Source: Prostheceraeus crozeri
Lineage: Eukaryota > Platyhelminthes > Polycladida > Euryleptidae
Reading direction: 5' to 3'
Length of the DNA: 64,000 nt
Assembly: GCA_907163375.1 (NCBI GenBank)
Contig: CAJQUW010003043.1
Coordinates: 1-64,000 of the forward strand
Positions within the stretch are counted from its first letter, which is position 1; every line of letters starts with the position of its first letter. Under the pieces are notes generated by a model. The model saw only the letters and a program-made list of their open reading frames with translations, had not been told where the DNA came from and searched no databases. Both the position numbers and the translations under genes were made by a program. Shown here in pieces: positions 21,099 through 31,755 of this stretch.

Positions 21099-21106
21099 TA
21101 TATAAA
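21099..21106 (+). promoter_or_regulatory. TATA box of the coiled-coil gene
   Basis: TATATAAA lies about 40 bp before a GTAAGC splice donor (21148). No CCAAT pair is visible upstream, unlike the two other promoters of this element. Confidence 0.65.
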
Positions 21107-21147
21107 CCCCCGACAACGTAAGTCTGATCACTTCATCGAAAGACGAG

Positions 21148-21710
21148 GTAAGCGACGGTCGTCGCTCTGAGCTCCCGATATCGGGTGTTTCAAAGGACTC
21201 TATCTTTTGAAGTAGGCAGGCTATCTTCTTACTTCAAAGTTTGTATGATAGAGTTTGATAGTGTCTTTACTACTGATAAAATTTTTTAAAAGTAGTATGA
21301 GTAGTAAAATGCGGAATTTTTTAAAAATTCTTAATTTTCATTTTTTTCAAAGTTTTAACATATAGACTAAGGTTTTCAAGTATCCTGAGTTCAAATATGC
21401 TATCAGATTTGAAATTTGACTAAGTCTAAGGCAGCTTTGAGGGGTTAGATCCCAGCTACTGATCACTACCTTTGACTCGGCGTTCCTGTTACCACTTCGG
21501 GGCAGTGACAATGATGTCTTCAGCTGTAAAGAGCGGGTATCGGGGAAGATCTCTCACTTCCCTAGTGATCAGTACAAGGCCTTCGGGCTGTCGACGGGAT
21601 CGAGTGCCACTCACTACACTCAAATCTATCATTCCTGACTAAGTGTAATACTTTAGGAATATGACTGTACTACATGATTCCAAACTTATACAAATTTCAT
21701 TATCTTACAG
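21148..21710 (+). other. Leader intron of the coiled-coil gene
   Basis: The donor GAG/GTAAGC at 21148 and the acceptor TTATCTTACAG ending at 21710 frame a 563-bp intron in the 5' untranslated region. The initiator ATG follows 18 bp into the next exon. The intron contains a GC-richer block with strong self-complementarity (21458-21573). Confidence 0.6.
21458..21615 (+). ncRNA. Possible structured RNA inside the leader intron
   Basis: ACTGATCACTA (21458-21468) pairs perfectly with TAGTGATCAGT (21563-21573). Inside is a GGGAAG/CTTCCC hairpin (21543-21562), and just outside is a GGCC-TTCG-GGCT tetraloop hairpin (about 21578-21589). The block is GC-richer than the flanking AT-rich intron and has no open frame. 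I do not recognise a family. Confidence 0.35.
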
Positions 21711-21727
21711 TTAACAATAAATCAGGC

Positions 21728-22894
21728 ATGGAAAACGATAAGAATCGTAAATATCACATCAAAATGTGCGCATGTGGGCGAATTAATCGCAGTGCGGACG
21801 CCAAGGCGCATGTGAAGAAGGCGGGCACCGGCCACATGATTATCTTGAATAGGGTTGCGTGTGTGAAGTGCAGAGTGCTGAAGGGTGGTGAGGATGAGGC
21901 GCGTTTTTACAGAGTGCATGCTGACTGTAGTGGTGGTTTAGTGACTGATTTGAGATTTACGCAGTTGATTGTGGAAGAGAGGGAGCGAATGTTGGCGATC
22001 GAGCGAGAGGGTAAGGCTAAGAATGTTGTTGAGAATGATGAGTTGGCGAGAGCGGTTGCGTCGTTGGAGGGTGAGATTGAGCGAAAGAGAGTGCTTGAGA
22101 GTGATGATGAGGATGATGTGGATTTAGATAGGGAGCGTGTGAGGAAGCGTGTGAGGAAGTTGAGCTCTTCGTCGTCGGAGGTGTCAAACATTGTCATCAC
22201 CGACCCCCCGAAGAGCTCATCTTCCCCAAAAGTGAAGAGTGGTGGGATTCGTGTGCAGTCGGCGAGGTGGTTGAAGGATGAAGAGAAGAGGCATGTTTCG
22301 CAGCAGATGGCGCATGATTTGTTGGTTAATAAGTATGAGAGTTTGAAGAAAGTGAAGGATGAAGTTGTGAAGGAGTTGGATGAGTTGAAAAAGAAGAAAC
22401 TGAAGTCGAAGGAGGTAGCGGATGAAAATATTAGAATGAGGTGTAGTGTGACTGATTTGAAGAATAAGACGCGAGAGTTGGAAGAGAAGAATGATGAGTG
22501 TGAGAAGAGGGCGAGTGCTGCGGAGAGAAGAATGAGAGATGCAGAAGCGAAGTTTGAGGAGATGATGAAGGAGATGAGTGTGTTGAGAGCGAGGAATGTT
22601 GAGTTGGAGAGGACTTTGCCTCGGCGGGGTGATGAGAGGCAGGCGTATGAGAAGTTGGAGCGCATGAGGGATGAGTGGGAACGTGTGAATGAGGATCGTT
22701 TGTTTGAGTTTCACATCCCTATTCGGGATAATCATTTGGCCGGCGAAGTATTAGTAAATCAAAGCCTCGACGAAAGTATAATATGCTATAACGGCCATCC
22801 AACGAAAAAATGTTTGCATGCCAGCCTACGAATGCGCGGTCACTTGCACAAATTCCCGATTCGGAAGCGCGCGAGACTGCCAAAGGATGGCTAA
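21728..22894 (+). CDS. Cys-rich N-terminus plus long coiled-coil protein, unknown function
   Basis: I start at the ATG at 21728, 18 bp after the splice acceptor. Residues upstream in the same frame are intronic. The N-terminal ~65 residues carry CAC, CVKC and a later Cys with His residues, a likely zinc-binding fold. From about residue 90 the protein is highly charged, with an acidic/Ser patch (SDDEDDVDLD, then RKLSSSSS), then ~130 residues of predicted coiled coil rich in Glu, Lys and Leu. Third codon positions are G-rich in the coil, unlike its neighbours. The frame ends 4 bp before a GTAAGT donor (22899; acceptor at 22959), and codon use changes after about 22712. The last ~60 codons may therefore be frame-shifted or replaced by splicing. 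Not recognised. Confidence 0.55.
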   Translation: MENDKNRKYHIKMCACGRINRSADAKAHVKKAGTGHMIILNRVACVKCRVLKGGEDEARFYRVHADCSGGLVTDLRFTQLIVEERERMLAIEREGKAKNVVENDELARAVASLEGEIERKRVLESDDEDDVDLDRERVRKRVRKLSSSSSEVSNIVITDPPKSSSSPKVKSGGIRVQSARWLKDEEKRHVSQQMAHDLLVNKYESLKKVKDEVVKELDELKKKKLKSKEVADENIRMRCSVTDLKNKTRELEEKNDECEKRASAAERRMRDAEAKFEEMMKEMSVLRARNVELERTLPRRGDERQAYEKLERMRDEWERVNEDRLFEFHIPIRDNHLAGEVLVNQSLDESIICYNGHPTKKCLHASLRMRGHLHKFPIRKRARLPKDG

Positions 22895-23029
22895 CTTGGT
22901 AAGTGAAAAAGTAAATAAGATAGTATATCCTATTCTAATACATATCATTTTCATTGCAGATCTTTGCCCGCCTTCACCACCCCATCAATTCACTCCCGAG
23001 AACGAACCATCGGCTCTCTTAAGGGCCAC

Positions 23030-23362
23030 CTAGGGGCAAGACATGATAGAACCTCCTCGCGGTTTGCCCTGGGCAGTCTTCGGACTGGCGAATACTATCA
23101 TTAAGTTGAATCTGCTATCAGTCAACTTGAACGTTGCAAATGAAGTTCGGTGTAATACTTCCTTTCGACGGGCGTTCCTGTAAAGGGCGGCGGTGAATCC
23201 CGTAGCTATGTATACCGCAAGGGACATTCGGCAATGGTCAATCTTGTTTAACCTCTGTGCGTCATGTTTGCAAGTGATTGCCTCTGTCTCAACGTAGTAT
23301 GCATTCGCGCCAGGGCGACATTTAGCCAACTGTCGAAGGTTGCCTAAAACTTTCCATTGCAT
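23030..23362 (-). CDS. Hypothetical 110-residue protein
   Basis: Open on the minus strand from MQWKVLGNLRQLAKC to the stop at 23030. Five cysteines are scattered without clear pairing. No promoter or splice context supports it strongly, and it lies in the GC-richer stretch between the coiled-coil gene and the tandem duplication. It may be a real small Polinton gene or chance. Confidence 0.25.
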   Translation of the reverse strand: MQWKVLGNLRQLAKCRPGANAYYVETEAITCKHDAQRLNKIDHCRMSLAVYIATGFTAALYRNARRKEVLHRTSFATFKLTDSRFNLMIVFASPKTAQGKPRGGSIMSCP

Positions 23363-23479
23363 ACGTTATGAGAACCATGAGTTCTACCTGTCTCTATCAA
23401 TGAGACGAATTGATGAATGGAATGAAATGGGAGGACACTCACGCGCCACACGCAACATAACACACTTCTCTCTTCCGTT

Positions 23480-23890
23480 GTCTAACAAGCTCTTTACACA
23501 TGGATCGCAGTCGATTGCTATCCCTGTATCAGAAGTGTAAGCTATCTTAATTTTATTTGACACTATTTCATCTATCATCATCATCGTCCATATGAAATGT
23601 TTTAAGATTTACAAGTTAGACTAAGCGTGCTACTATTTCCAAATGAAAAAGTATACATGGTTAAATCATCCACTTAAGCCCATCCGTAGTCTAACAGGCT
23701 CTTTACACATGGATCGCAGTCGATTGCTATCCCTGTATCAGAAGTGTAAGCTATCTTAATTTATTTGACACTATTTCATCTACCATCATCGTCCATATGA
23801 AATGTTTTAAGATTTACAAGTTAGACTAAGCGTGCTACTATTTCCAAATGAAAATGTATACATGGTTAAATCATCCACTGAAGCCCCATT
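23480..23890. repeat. ~209-bp tandem duplication
   Basis: Sequence beginning GTCTAACA(A/G)GCTCTTTACAC at 23480 repeats from 23689 with a handful of differences (one A of a T/A tract, one ATC triplet fewer). Both copies end near ATCATCCACT. It is non-coding on both strands as far as I can tell. Confidence 0.8.
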
Positions 23891-23936
23891 CAAGTAAGTC
23901 AGTATGAAAGCAAAGATAATACGAAATAAAAATTTA

Positions 23937-24332
23937 TTATGGCATGTATTTCAAAAGGTCTTCATCGTCAATATCGTCCCAGAGTCTGGCTTCACATAGA
24001 TAACAAAAACAGTTCAGTTGCTTTAATCGTTCTTCCACTGCGAGCCTCACTTTGTCAATATACTCCCACTCCTCCATAGTTCGTGGCTGGGAGTTAGGGG
24101 TGTACCACTCTCATAATTGGTGGAGGAATTTCGTGCTGGTGATCTCCATCACATCGTCAGTATCGTACTGGAGATACTTCCACCTCACGCCTGTTAAGTC
24201 GGGACACTCCTTCTCACATACACTCTCTTCGTTGTCCGCTGGTAATAACACCTTCTCTACCTTCGTTGGAGCGTTTGGTGTTGAGGATGGAGAAGAGAAT
24301 TTTGTGTTTGGTGTTGTCGGAGGGCTTGTCAT
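23937..24332 (-). pseudogene. Small acidic Polinton gene with an in-frame TGA
   Basis: ATG at 24332. The first 73 codons (Ser/Thr/Pro-rich start, then ESVCEKECPDLTGVRWKYL) end at TGA (24111-24113). The same frame continues without another stop for 57 more codons, including a CFCYLC-type motif and an acidic DDIDDEDLL tail, to TAA at 23937-23939 inside an AATAAA signal. A single nonsense change is the simplest reading. The gene is divergent from POLB and shares its upstream region. No known family. Confidence 0.5.
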
Positions 24333-24389
24333 GTTGACTGTGAATAATGACTTTGAAATGTTTTCTAATTCTTAAGTATCAACAAGCAA

Positions 24390-24437
24390 CCAATCAGAAT
24401 GAACAGCCAATGAATGATGAATATGAAAGTATATATG
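24390..24437 (+). promoter_or_regulatory. POLB promoter: two CCAAT boxes and TATA
   Basis: CCAAT at 24390-24394 and 24407-24411 (17 bp apart) is followed 23 bp later by TATATATG (24430-24437). The ATG exon of POLB is 173 bp further on. The minus-strand promoter at the other end of the element has the same 17-bp CCAAT spacing and a TATA motif 21 bp on. Confidence 0.7.
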
Positions 24438-24609
24438 TAAAGTGACATTCGTGTCATTTCACTCTGTCTTTGAGACGCATAAGTGAACTGTTGTCCAGCA
24501 AATTCTGTTATTATTTGAGGCGTACAAGTGAATTCCAAATTTGAGACGTATTATTTGAGTGAAGTCTCTATCTTGTTGAAGTATCAAGCTTAAACATAAT
24601 TTCGTTGAA

Positions 24610-27600
24610 ATGGTAAGTTGAAAATTTCTTCACTCATCTCCCTCAAACGTGTGGCTAATAGCATCTTCCTCAATTTCAGGCATCAACTTCATCACCAACA
24701 CCCTCCCTTCTCGAGGAAAGTTTAGAGTTGTTGAGTCAAGGTAGGTTGTAACAATACACTGAGACTTGAACAGAGATGAAAGAATGATTTCTCTTTCAGG
24801 TGATGTGAGTTCCAGCTCAGGACTCTCGCGACAAGGCGACGAGTGGGAATGTTTCGACTGCGGACATATGTTTACAAGGAAGCACAGTCTCCTTCGACAC
24901 ATCAAACAACGTGTGTGTCAACGCAAAGCGGCGTCAATCTCCGGAGGTGAAGTTGATTCTGACGATGATATCTCCTTTCCTTGCGATTTGTGCCCTCTTT
25001 CTTTTGATAGTCACTTTCAGCGATCTTCGCACAGACTTCAACACACGCATGCAAATGATCACTACACCAACGGTACCTCTACCATCTCCCTCATTAATGT
25101 TTCACGTAATAATTTAGTACGCGACTACTGCATGGAGTCCAATACTCAAATAGTAGATTTTCCTGAGTGGCTCCTTCAAAATTCAAACATTATCGAAGCG
25201 CTCTTCAACAATTTAGACAATTTTAGAATGAAGGCGCTCATCTACCTTAAACTAAAATATATTAAGATAGATTTTCAAACGGGTCAAGTGACGGAGAGAA
25301 TACAGTTTCATGTTCCTTCCTCTTCCGCAACCGAAGTTGTAGACTGCGAGTCTTGGCTAAATTTTCACATTCAATGTTTAAAATCAAATGTAGATAAATT
25401 CAATCAACGCGACAGCGCTCTCATTTTTGATGGTGTGGACTCAGCCATATTCAAAATTTCACTATTAGAAAGTCATGCAGCTCGAGGTACATTTAAACTA
25501 CCAAAAACGTTGTATAATAAGAAAGCTGTCATCAATGTCGATTGTAAATCACAGTGTTTCAAATATGCAGTCCTATCCATCCTTCACTATAATGATATCA
25601 ACGCGCATCGAGATCGCACCTATAGCTATAGACAGTGGGAGGATGAACTAGACTTTGAAGGTTGTGATAGTGACAACATGAAAATCAAAGATGTAGAAAC
25701 GTTCGAAAAACATAATCAGATTAAAATTGTCGTTCACGTGTGGGAGAAGGGGTTGAAGGGTGCCCGCTATAATTCACGTTCAACTTGTTATGAACGTGTA
25801 GTCAACCTCTTATTAGTAAAACAAGATGATAGCGAGGAATGGCACTACTGTGGTATTCCCAAAATCTCTCGCTTGTACACTCACTTGGGGCACTCTAAAA
25901 GAGGTGAACATTTTGTATGCGACCGCTGCATCCGCTCCTTTTGGAGTAAAGATAAATTTGAAACTCACTATGAATGGTGCAAGCCAGGTAAATTACAAAT
26001 GGAACGCATGCCCAAAGATAAAATATTTTCACATAGGGATAATGGTGACGAATTAAGTCCCCTGCGTGTCATTTACGCAGACATAGAATGCTACATTGAT
26101 GATATCATCCACAAGCCAGCAGCCATATCCTGCTATGAAGTATGGCATGACCACTTTAGGAATAGACAAAACAAAATGCATACTTGGCAAGGTGAAGATT
26201 GCATTTCAAAATTTCTAGCATTTCTCGATAAAGCTGCTAAATTTCAACAATCATATGATTCCCAATTGCAGCGTAAGTCACTACATATGTCAGATGAAGA
26301 CAAACAAAAATTTGAAAGTTGCACATCCTGTCCTAAATGTCATAAAACGTTTGATGACGATAAAATTAAGAAAGTGCGTGATCATGATCACATCACTGGT
26401 AAATTTAGAAACGCACTCTGCTCCAAATGTAACTTTTCACTTAGGTTGAGACGTCGTGTACTACCCGTCATTTTTCATAACTTTAAGGGCTATGACAGTC
26501 ATATGCTCATAAAAGGAGGGTTGAGCCAGATGAAATCGTGGCAGTTTAATGTAATAGCACAAACGAGAGAAAAATTCATGGCAATGACAGCAAAAGTACC
26601 AGTAGATAAAACTAAAGAAAATAAGACAGTCTTCTTCGAAATAAAATTTTTAGATTCATTTCAATTCATGTCAGCGTCACTAGCTTCTCTCGTTCGAAAT
26701 CTCAAGTTTCTTCCCCATAGTCAAACTTTGAAGAAACACTATCCAAACTTAACGGATGAAATAATCACTCGCAAAGGAGTCTTTCCTTATGCGTATTTTA
26801 TCTCAATGTCTAACTAAATGAAACAACCCTTCCTTCCATTGACAAATTCAAAAACGATTTGACGGGTGAAGATTGTCCAGTAGAGGACTATGAACATGCT
26901 CAAGAGGCATGGTTAAAATTTGAATGTAAAACGTTTGGCGATTATATGATCGCTTACTTAGAATTAGATGCCATTTTGCTGGCTGATGTCTTTCAGGAAT
27001 TTCGACGAGTGGCATTAGAAGAAGACAAATTAGATCCTGTCCACTTTGTCAGTCTACCAGCCATGTCCTTTAAATCAGCCTTTAAAATGACTGGTGAGAC
27101 CATTCATCTCTTACAAGACCCGGAGATGTATAATATATTTGAGCGCGGAATACGCGGTGGTCTCACATTTGTAAATAAACATCATATAAAATCTGAAACA
27201 GTAGGTGATGATCATATCCACCTAAAGTACTATGACCAAAATAATTTATATGGCAGTTCACTGTCTAAACCACTACCTCATTCCGAGTTTAGTTGGTTAA
27301 ATCAAGATGAGCTTGAGTATTACTCCAACCCTTCAAACATACTGAAGATTCCAGATGAAGGTGATTGGGGATATTATTTTGAAGTGGATTTGATTTATCC
27401 AAATAGCATTAAAAATAAAACTGCTGATTTCCCACTCGCACCTGAATCTGGTGAAGTGACTGAAGATATGTTTTCACCATTCATGTCACAATTTCATAAT
27501 AACTTAACAGAGTGTGGACAGCCAAGGTACAAACCATGCCGCAAACTTTTACTCACCCAATATGATAAGAAAAATTATCTCGTACACTTCTGCATACTAA

Positions 27601-28583
27601 AATTCTATTTAGAAATGGGCATGCTTCTAAAGTCAGTTCACCGCATTATCAAATTTAGACAGAAAGCCTTCCTCAAACCCTATATAGATAGTAACAGTCA
27701 AAAACGTGCACTCGCCCAAAATAATTTTGAAAAGGATTTTTATAAATATAAGAATAACAGTCTTTTCGGAAAGACCATGGAGGATGTTAGAAAACGTATG
27801 AACTACAAACTAGTCGTTGATGAACAAAAATATCACAAATTGACCTCATCACCTCTTTTCATTGATAGAGACATCATCGATGAGGATCTTGTAGGTGTTA
27901 AAATGATAAAATCAGAAGTTGAGTTGTGCAAGCCCATCTATATTGGGCAAGCCGTTTTAGATTATTCCAAGCTTGAAATGTATCAACTCTTCTATAAAAT
28001 ATTAAAACCATGCCCTCTCGTAAAAGAGGTTCGCTTGCTGGGTGGTGATACAGATAGTTTCTTTTTAGGAATTACCACTCAAAAAGATTTAAATTTTAAT
28101 GAAGTAGGCAAGTCATTAGAAAAATATTTCGACACATCTAACTACAATCCCACTCATCCACTCTATTCCATACAGAATAAAGCCAAACTTGGTTGTTTTA
28201 AGGATGAAACAGCAGGAAAGGAAATAGGTGAAATGATTCTCCTCCGTCCTAAAATGTATTCCATGAAATTAAAAGAATGTGCAGATAGTATTAAGCGTGG
28301 TAAAGGTATATCAAAATCCATTGTTCATAAAATGAAACATCGCTCCTATAAGAAGGCCTATAAAAATAAAAATATAACGTTTGTCAATATGACAATCTTA
28401 AAATCTCAAGTTCATACTGTGAAAACGTACACGTTCAAGAAACGAGCACTTTCAGCATGGGAGGATAAGAGGTGTTGGATAGGACATAACACATCTCTTC
28501 CACATGGACATCCTGACACAAACATACCACCACTCAAAAGAATAATACTCACGCTACCACATTCAGGAGATGTATTGACATAA
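24610..28583 (+). pseudogene. POLB: Protein-primed family B DNA polymerase with two short introns; frameshifted
   Basis: This enzyme replicates Polinton DNA. Exon 1 is the ATG (24610-24612), intron 1 is 24613-24679, exon 2 is 24680-24740, intron 2 is 24741-24799, and exon 3 starts at 24800; all are GT-AG. Two C2H2-like fingers lie near 24850 and 24980. Exo I (YADIECY) is near 26075. A Cys/His endonuclease VII-like block (CPKCHKTF ... RDHDHITG) is near 26330-26435, and Exo II (HNFKGYDSHML) is near 26478. Polymerase motifs are A (YDQNNLYGSSL, about 27230), B (KNNSLFGKT, about 27755) and C (GGDTDS, about 28042). The first frame stops at 26815-26817. The continuation is open in another frame from at least 26813, so a one-base indel near 26808-26813 breaks it. 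Otherwise it is full length. Confidence 0.9.
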
Positions 28584-28733
28584 TCAACTTTAACTTAGTA
28601 TTTTGATGTTGCTTTTTGTAGATATACATGGTTGTTTTATGTATCGCATGAGATCGTTTCTTCCTTGTGAATATATGCCTACAGTTAGCTCATTCCCCCT
28701 ATATCTGTGAAAAGACTTTTTCATATACATATT

Positions 28734-28747
28734 TTTATTTCAATAAA
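28734..28747. terminator. Overlapping bidirectional polyadenylation signals
   Basis: AATAAA on the plus strand (28742-28747) serves POLB. TTTATT (28734-28739) gives AATAAA on the minus strand for the convergent gene ending at 28763. Confidence 0.6.
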
Positions 28748-28762
28748 CATATCACAATGACT

Positions 28763-30283
28763 TCACTTTGTTTTCCGAAACACTAAAGTTACGAGGGATT
28801 TAGTATCTTTCACATGGATGCACTCTTGTAAACCATTGGTAATTTTGATAGCAATAGAGGGTATAGTTTGTTTGACGACGGGATGATAGAAAATAGATTC
28901 AAACATCTTCTCGACTATTCCATATGAAGCGTCTTTATCATGAATGAAATCACGTAAAATGTATTCTTTTTTCTCACCAACAGAAATAGGTAGAATCAAA
29001 TCACTTTGAATGTAAAGGTGCTGTTCATGTTTATCAAGTGTCATTGGTGTTTCTATACCAATCGTATGCGCAGCAGCAAACACAGTTTGTAGCATTGAAA
29101 AACCAAAGAGTTTTTTCAAATTTTTACTCAATTGACATTGAATGTCATCACCCAGTCTCAGAACAACGCGTTGATTTTCAATTGAAAACGAAATGTGGTG
29201 TGTCTTTACATCATATTTACTTTTCATCACATGCTTCAACTTCTGTTGTATATAAGGATTTACTATATGAATGAAGCTTTCAACTGTATGATATAGACGC
29301 GGCATTATATTGATAGCAACTTTAGATTCTTCATAAGACTGGTAAATTTTCTTGATGCGATCACCATAGATGTCCACCCACCATTCATCATTAACTGAAT
29401 CAGCTTTAGTGTGATATTCATGAGAAGCATACACCACACCGCTTCCAATAATAGGTGTATAATGTCTTACAAAATGACGCAAGGTTGGAGAGAAATAAAC
29501 TGTAAGTTTCTCATTATATTTCTGAATAACCAACTTATTTTTGTTCGCCATAATTTTCTCTCCATACTTCTTACCCACAGTCTCATTCCATCGTTTTACT
29601 AACTCAATAAGTGATAAAGGTTGAACACCACGCTTTTTCAAAATGATGCGTTCTTCGCATTCTACAACATCTTCATCAAATATTTTAAATCTATAATGAA
29701 ATTTGTTGATTCGATTTGAATAAACTTTTTTAACATTTGCAGTAGCAATTGATGTTAGATGTAGTCCATGACCAAAACCAGGATGTGGATAGAATTCATT
29801 ATCCAACCTCAGCGTAAGACCTTTAGTAAAAGAATGAAAGCGGAGGAACTGTCTCCCACTCCAATGATAGATAGTAAATTCATAAGCTTTCTGATTTTTA
29901 TTCTTCATGATGGAAGTATTACCACTGTTGAATGCCTTAATAATTTTCTCATTCCCAAATGGTTCATAAGAATCTGATTTTATCTGAATCCATTCATAGT
30001 TCCACTTTCCATCTGATGTTAAATTGTATGGGAACTGAAATGCATTATTCATCGTTATTCCATCATGGGTGCGAGGAGTCAATATCATTTCTTCCAAATC
30101 ATTCACATTCTGAATATTGCTATCATAGCAAATACTAGAAACGCCAACCTCCCATGCACCTTCTAAATGCAGTGGCCGATTTAATTCTACTCGATAGTCT
30201 GATGGTTTATTTTTGGGAAATTTATTCATAGAAGCATTACTGGGCAAGTAGATTAGAAACGAGTCCTTATTTTCACTTTCCAT
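28763..30283 (-). CDS. Conserved Polinton protein, ~506 aa, paralogue of the next gene
   Basis: I take the ATG at 30283 (MESENKDSFLIYLPSNASM) because the codons before it lie in the tight gap to the preceding stop (30323). Near the N-terminus it has LNRPLHLEGAWEVGVSSI, a signature also present in the neighbouring gene (AQQLNGNWEVGVTQL). In animal Polintons I recall proteins with an N-terminal LPSN...WEVGL block whose role is undefined; a minor structural or penton/fibre role is possible but unproven. It has no transmembrane segment or enzyme motif. The frame is fully open. Confidence 0.65.
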   Translation of the reverse strand: MESENKDSFLIYLPSNASMNKFPKNKPSDYRVELNRPLHLEGAWEVGVSSICYDSNIQNVNDLEEMILTPRTHDGITMNNAFQFPYNLTSDGKWNYEWIQIKSDSYEPFGNEKIIKAFNSGNTSIMKNKNQKAYEFTIYHWSGRQFLRFHSFTKGLTLRLDNEFYPHPGFGHGLHLTSIATANVKKVYSNRINKFHYRFKIFDEDVVECEERIILKKRGVQPLSLIELVKRWNETVGKKYGEKIMANKNKLVIQKYNEKLTVYFSPTLRHFVRHYTPIIGSGVVYASHEYHTKADSVNDEWWVDIYGDRIKKIYQSYEESKVAINIMPRLYHTVESFIHIVNPYIQQKLKHVMKSKYDVKTHHISFSIENQRVVLRLGDDIQCQLSKNLKKLFGFSMLQTVFAAAHTIGIETPMTLDKHEQHLYIQSDLILPISVGEKKEYILRDFIHDKDASYGIVEKMFESIFYHPVVKQTIPSIAIKITNGLQECIHVKDTKSLVTLVFRKTK

Positions 30284-30322
30284 ATTATTCACATTGGAAA
30301 AATATATTAGCATACGTTTGCA

Positions 30323-31720
30323 TTAACTCTTCATTCGGAAATGGAGTGTGATACTTGTCACAGCATCTTTATGAAAAGGAATCAACGCACCAGCATCGTC
30401 ATAAATGGCAATATCAATTTGTGGGATGTAGTTTGATTTCAGCTTTGTATAATGCACTTTCTTGAAAGTATGCTCAGATAAAATACTGCAGCTTTTTGGC
30501 TGGTATGGTATCATTGCTAGCAATGGAGCTTCAACAACTCCCACACGTACATCTTCACCAATATTGGAATATATCTGAAAATAGTTAATACGACGCGATA
30601 GCGACATGTCTGCGCTAGCTTTGGTTACAGTACCACTTTTAAAGATATTTTGGTCAAAACCCAAAATGTCCATTAGAGTTTTATCCATAATTAGTTCAAT
30701 ACCTTTTCCACTTATAGTGAGAGACAAAGTACCTTCTTTTTCAGAAAATGAAATATGTTGCTCATTAATCACTTCATTTAAATAATCTACAACCAATTTA
30801 ACCGGAGTAATAATGCGAGGCATCAACACTCTTGTTTCATGTAAGATACCACCAAAAGGCTCTACACACTTTCTGTATAAAGATACGCTCCATTCTGTAT
30901 CAAATTGATTTGACCTTTCACATGGTAAATGTTGCATATCAGATTTTCCATGAACAGCTGCAGAACGATGTCGTAAGAACTGATGAAAATCTTTTGAACA
31001 AACTAATACTAGATCATCATCATTTAATTTGCTTATTGCAATATGATTAGATGATTTAATATAAGTCAATGTTGCCACTTGTTTGCCATCAACTCGAAGG
31101 AGATAATTAAATTTCTTCAATAATGTTTCAGGAGTCATGTTTGTCTTTCTTGGCTTAATCACAATCTTCTTCACCAACGTCTTCTCATTTCTTGGAATAA
31201 GATCTACATAATAAGCTTCCTCTCGATATATTAACTGTTTATGACCATTTATGTGGTAATTAACGTTAAAATTATCATAGCTTGTTAAGGCGCTAGCGAG
31301 GTAACCTAAATCATTTCTTAAACTTGGACTTAAACCAACAATCCAATCTTTCTCAACTACATGATGTACATAATTATAATCATCATTGTGCGGAGTAAAT
31401 TGGACAATATGTTTACTCGCTTTATTCAAGAAATCATATATAAACTTTTTACATGATAAGAGATCTTTCTTTGGCCACTGTGGAATGTATACTCGGCACC
31501 CCTTTTCACATTGATAAGCAGCTGTACGCCTCATATTAATAGTCATCACCTCATGATCAAAAGTATAGACACAGTTGCTATAAACAAGTTGAGTGACACC
31601 CACTTCCCAATTTCCATTTAGCTGTTGTGCATGATCAATGGGAGTAGAAAAGAGTGCGGCTCGATTACTAGCAAATCTCTTTGTAGCCACATTGCTAAGC
31701 AAAATATGATAAAACGACAT
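30323..31720 (-). CDS. Conserved Polinton protein, ~465 aa, paralogue of the previous gene
   Basis: The ATG at 31720 (MSFYHILLSNVATKRF) fits better than the longer frame starting on a non-ATG codon at 31741. Shared features with the gene at 28763-30283 are the N-terminal NWEVGV block and similar length, plus related blocks such as LMPRIITPVKLVVDYLNEV here and IMPRLYHTVESFIHIV there. Tandem duplication followed by strong divergence is likely. It is head-to-head with the PC4-like gene at 31756, leaving only 35 bp between the two ATGs, so promoters must lie inside coding sequence or far away. Confidence 0.65.
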   Translation of the reverse strand: MSFYHILLSNVATKRFASNRAALFSTPIDHAQQLNGNWEVGVTQLVYSNCVYTFDHEVMTINMRRTAAYQCEKGCRVYIPQWPKKDLLSCKKFIYDFLNKASKHIVQFTPHNDDYNYVHHVVEKDWIVGLSPSLRNDLGYLASALTSYDNFNVNYHINGHKQLIYREEAYYVDLIPRNEKTLVKKIVIKPRKTNMTPETLLKKFNYLLRVDGKQVATLTYIKSSNHIAISKLNDDDLVLVCSKDFHQFLRHRSAAVHGKSDMQHLPCERSNQFDTEWSVSLYRKCVEPFGGILHETRVLMPRIITPVKLVVDYLNEVINEQHISFSEKEGTLSLTISGKGIELIMDKTLMDILGFDQNIFKSGTVTKASADMSLSRRINYFQIYSNIGEDVRVGVVEAPLLAMIPYQPKSCSILSEHTFKKVHYTKLKSNYIPQIDIAIYDDAGALIPFHKDAVTSITLHFRMKS

Positions 31721-31755
31721 TTTTATATTGCTGATCTGCAACTTTGCATAACATC

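Noticed and set aside
21907-22735. Long minus-strand open frames opposite the coiled-coil gene
   Set aside because: Ser/Leu/Phe-rich antisense of GAG/AAG/GTG-rich codons; no domain and no promoter.
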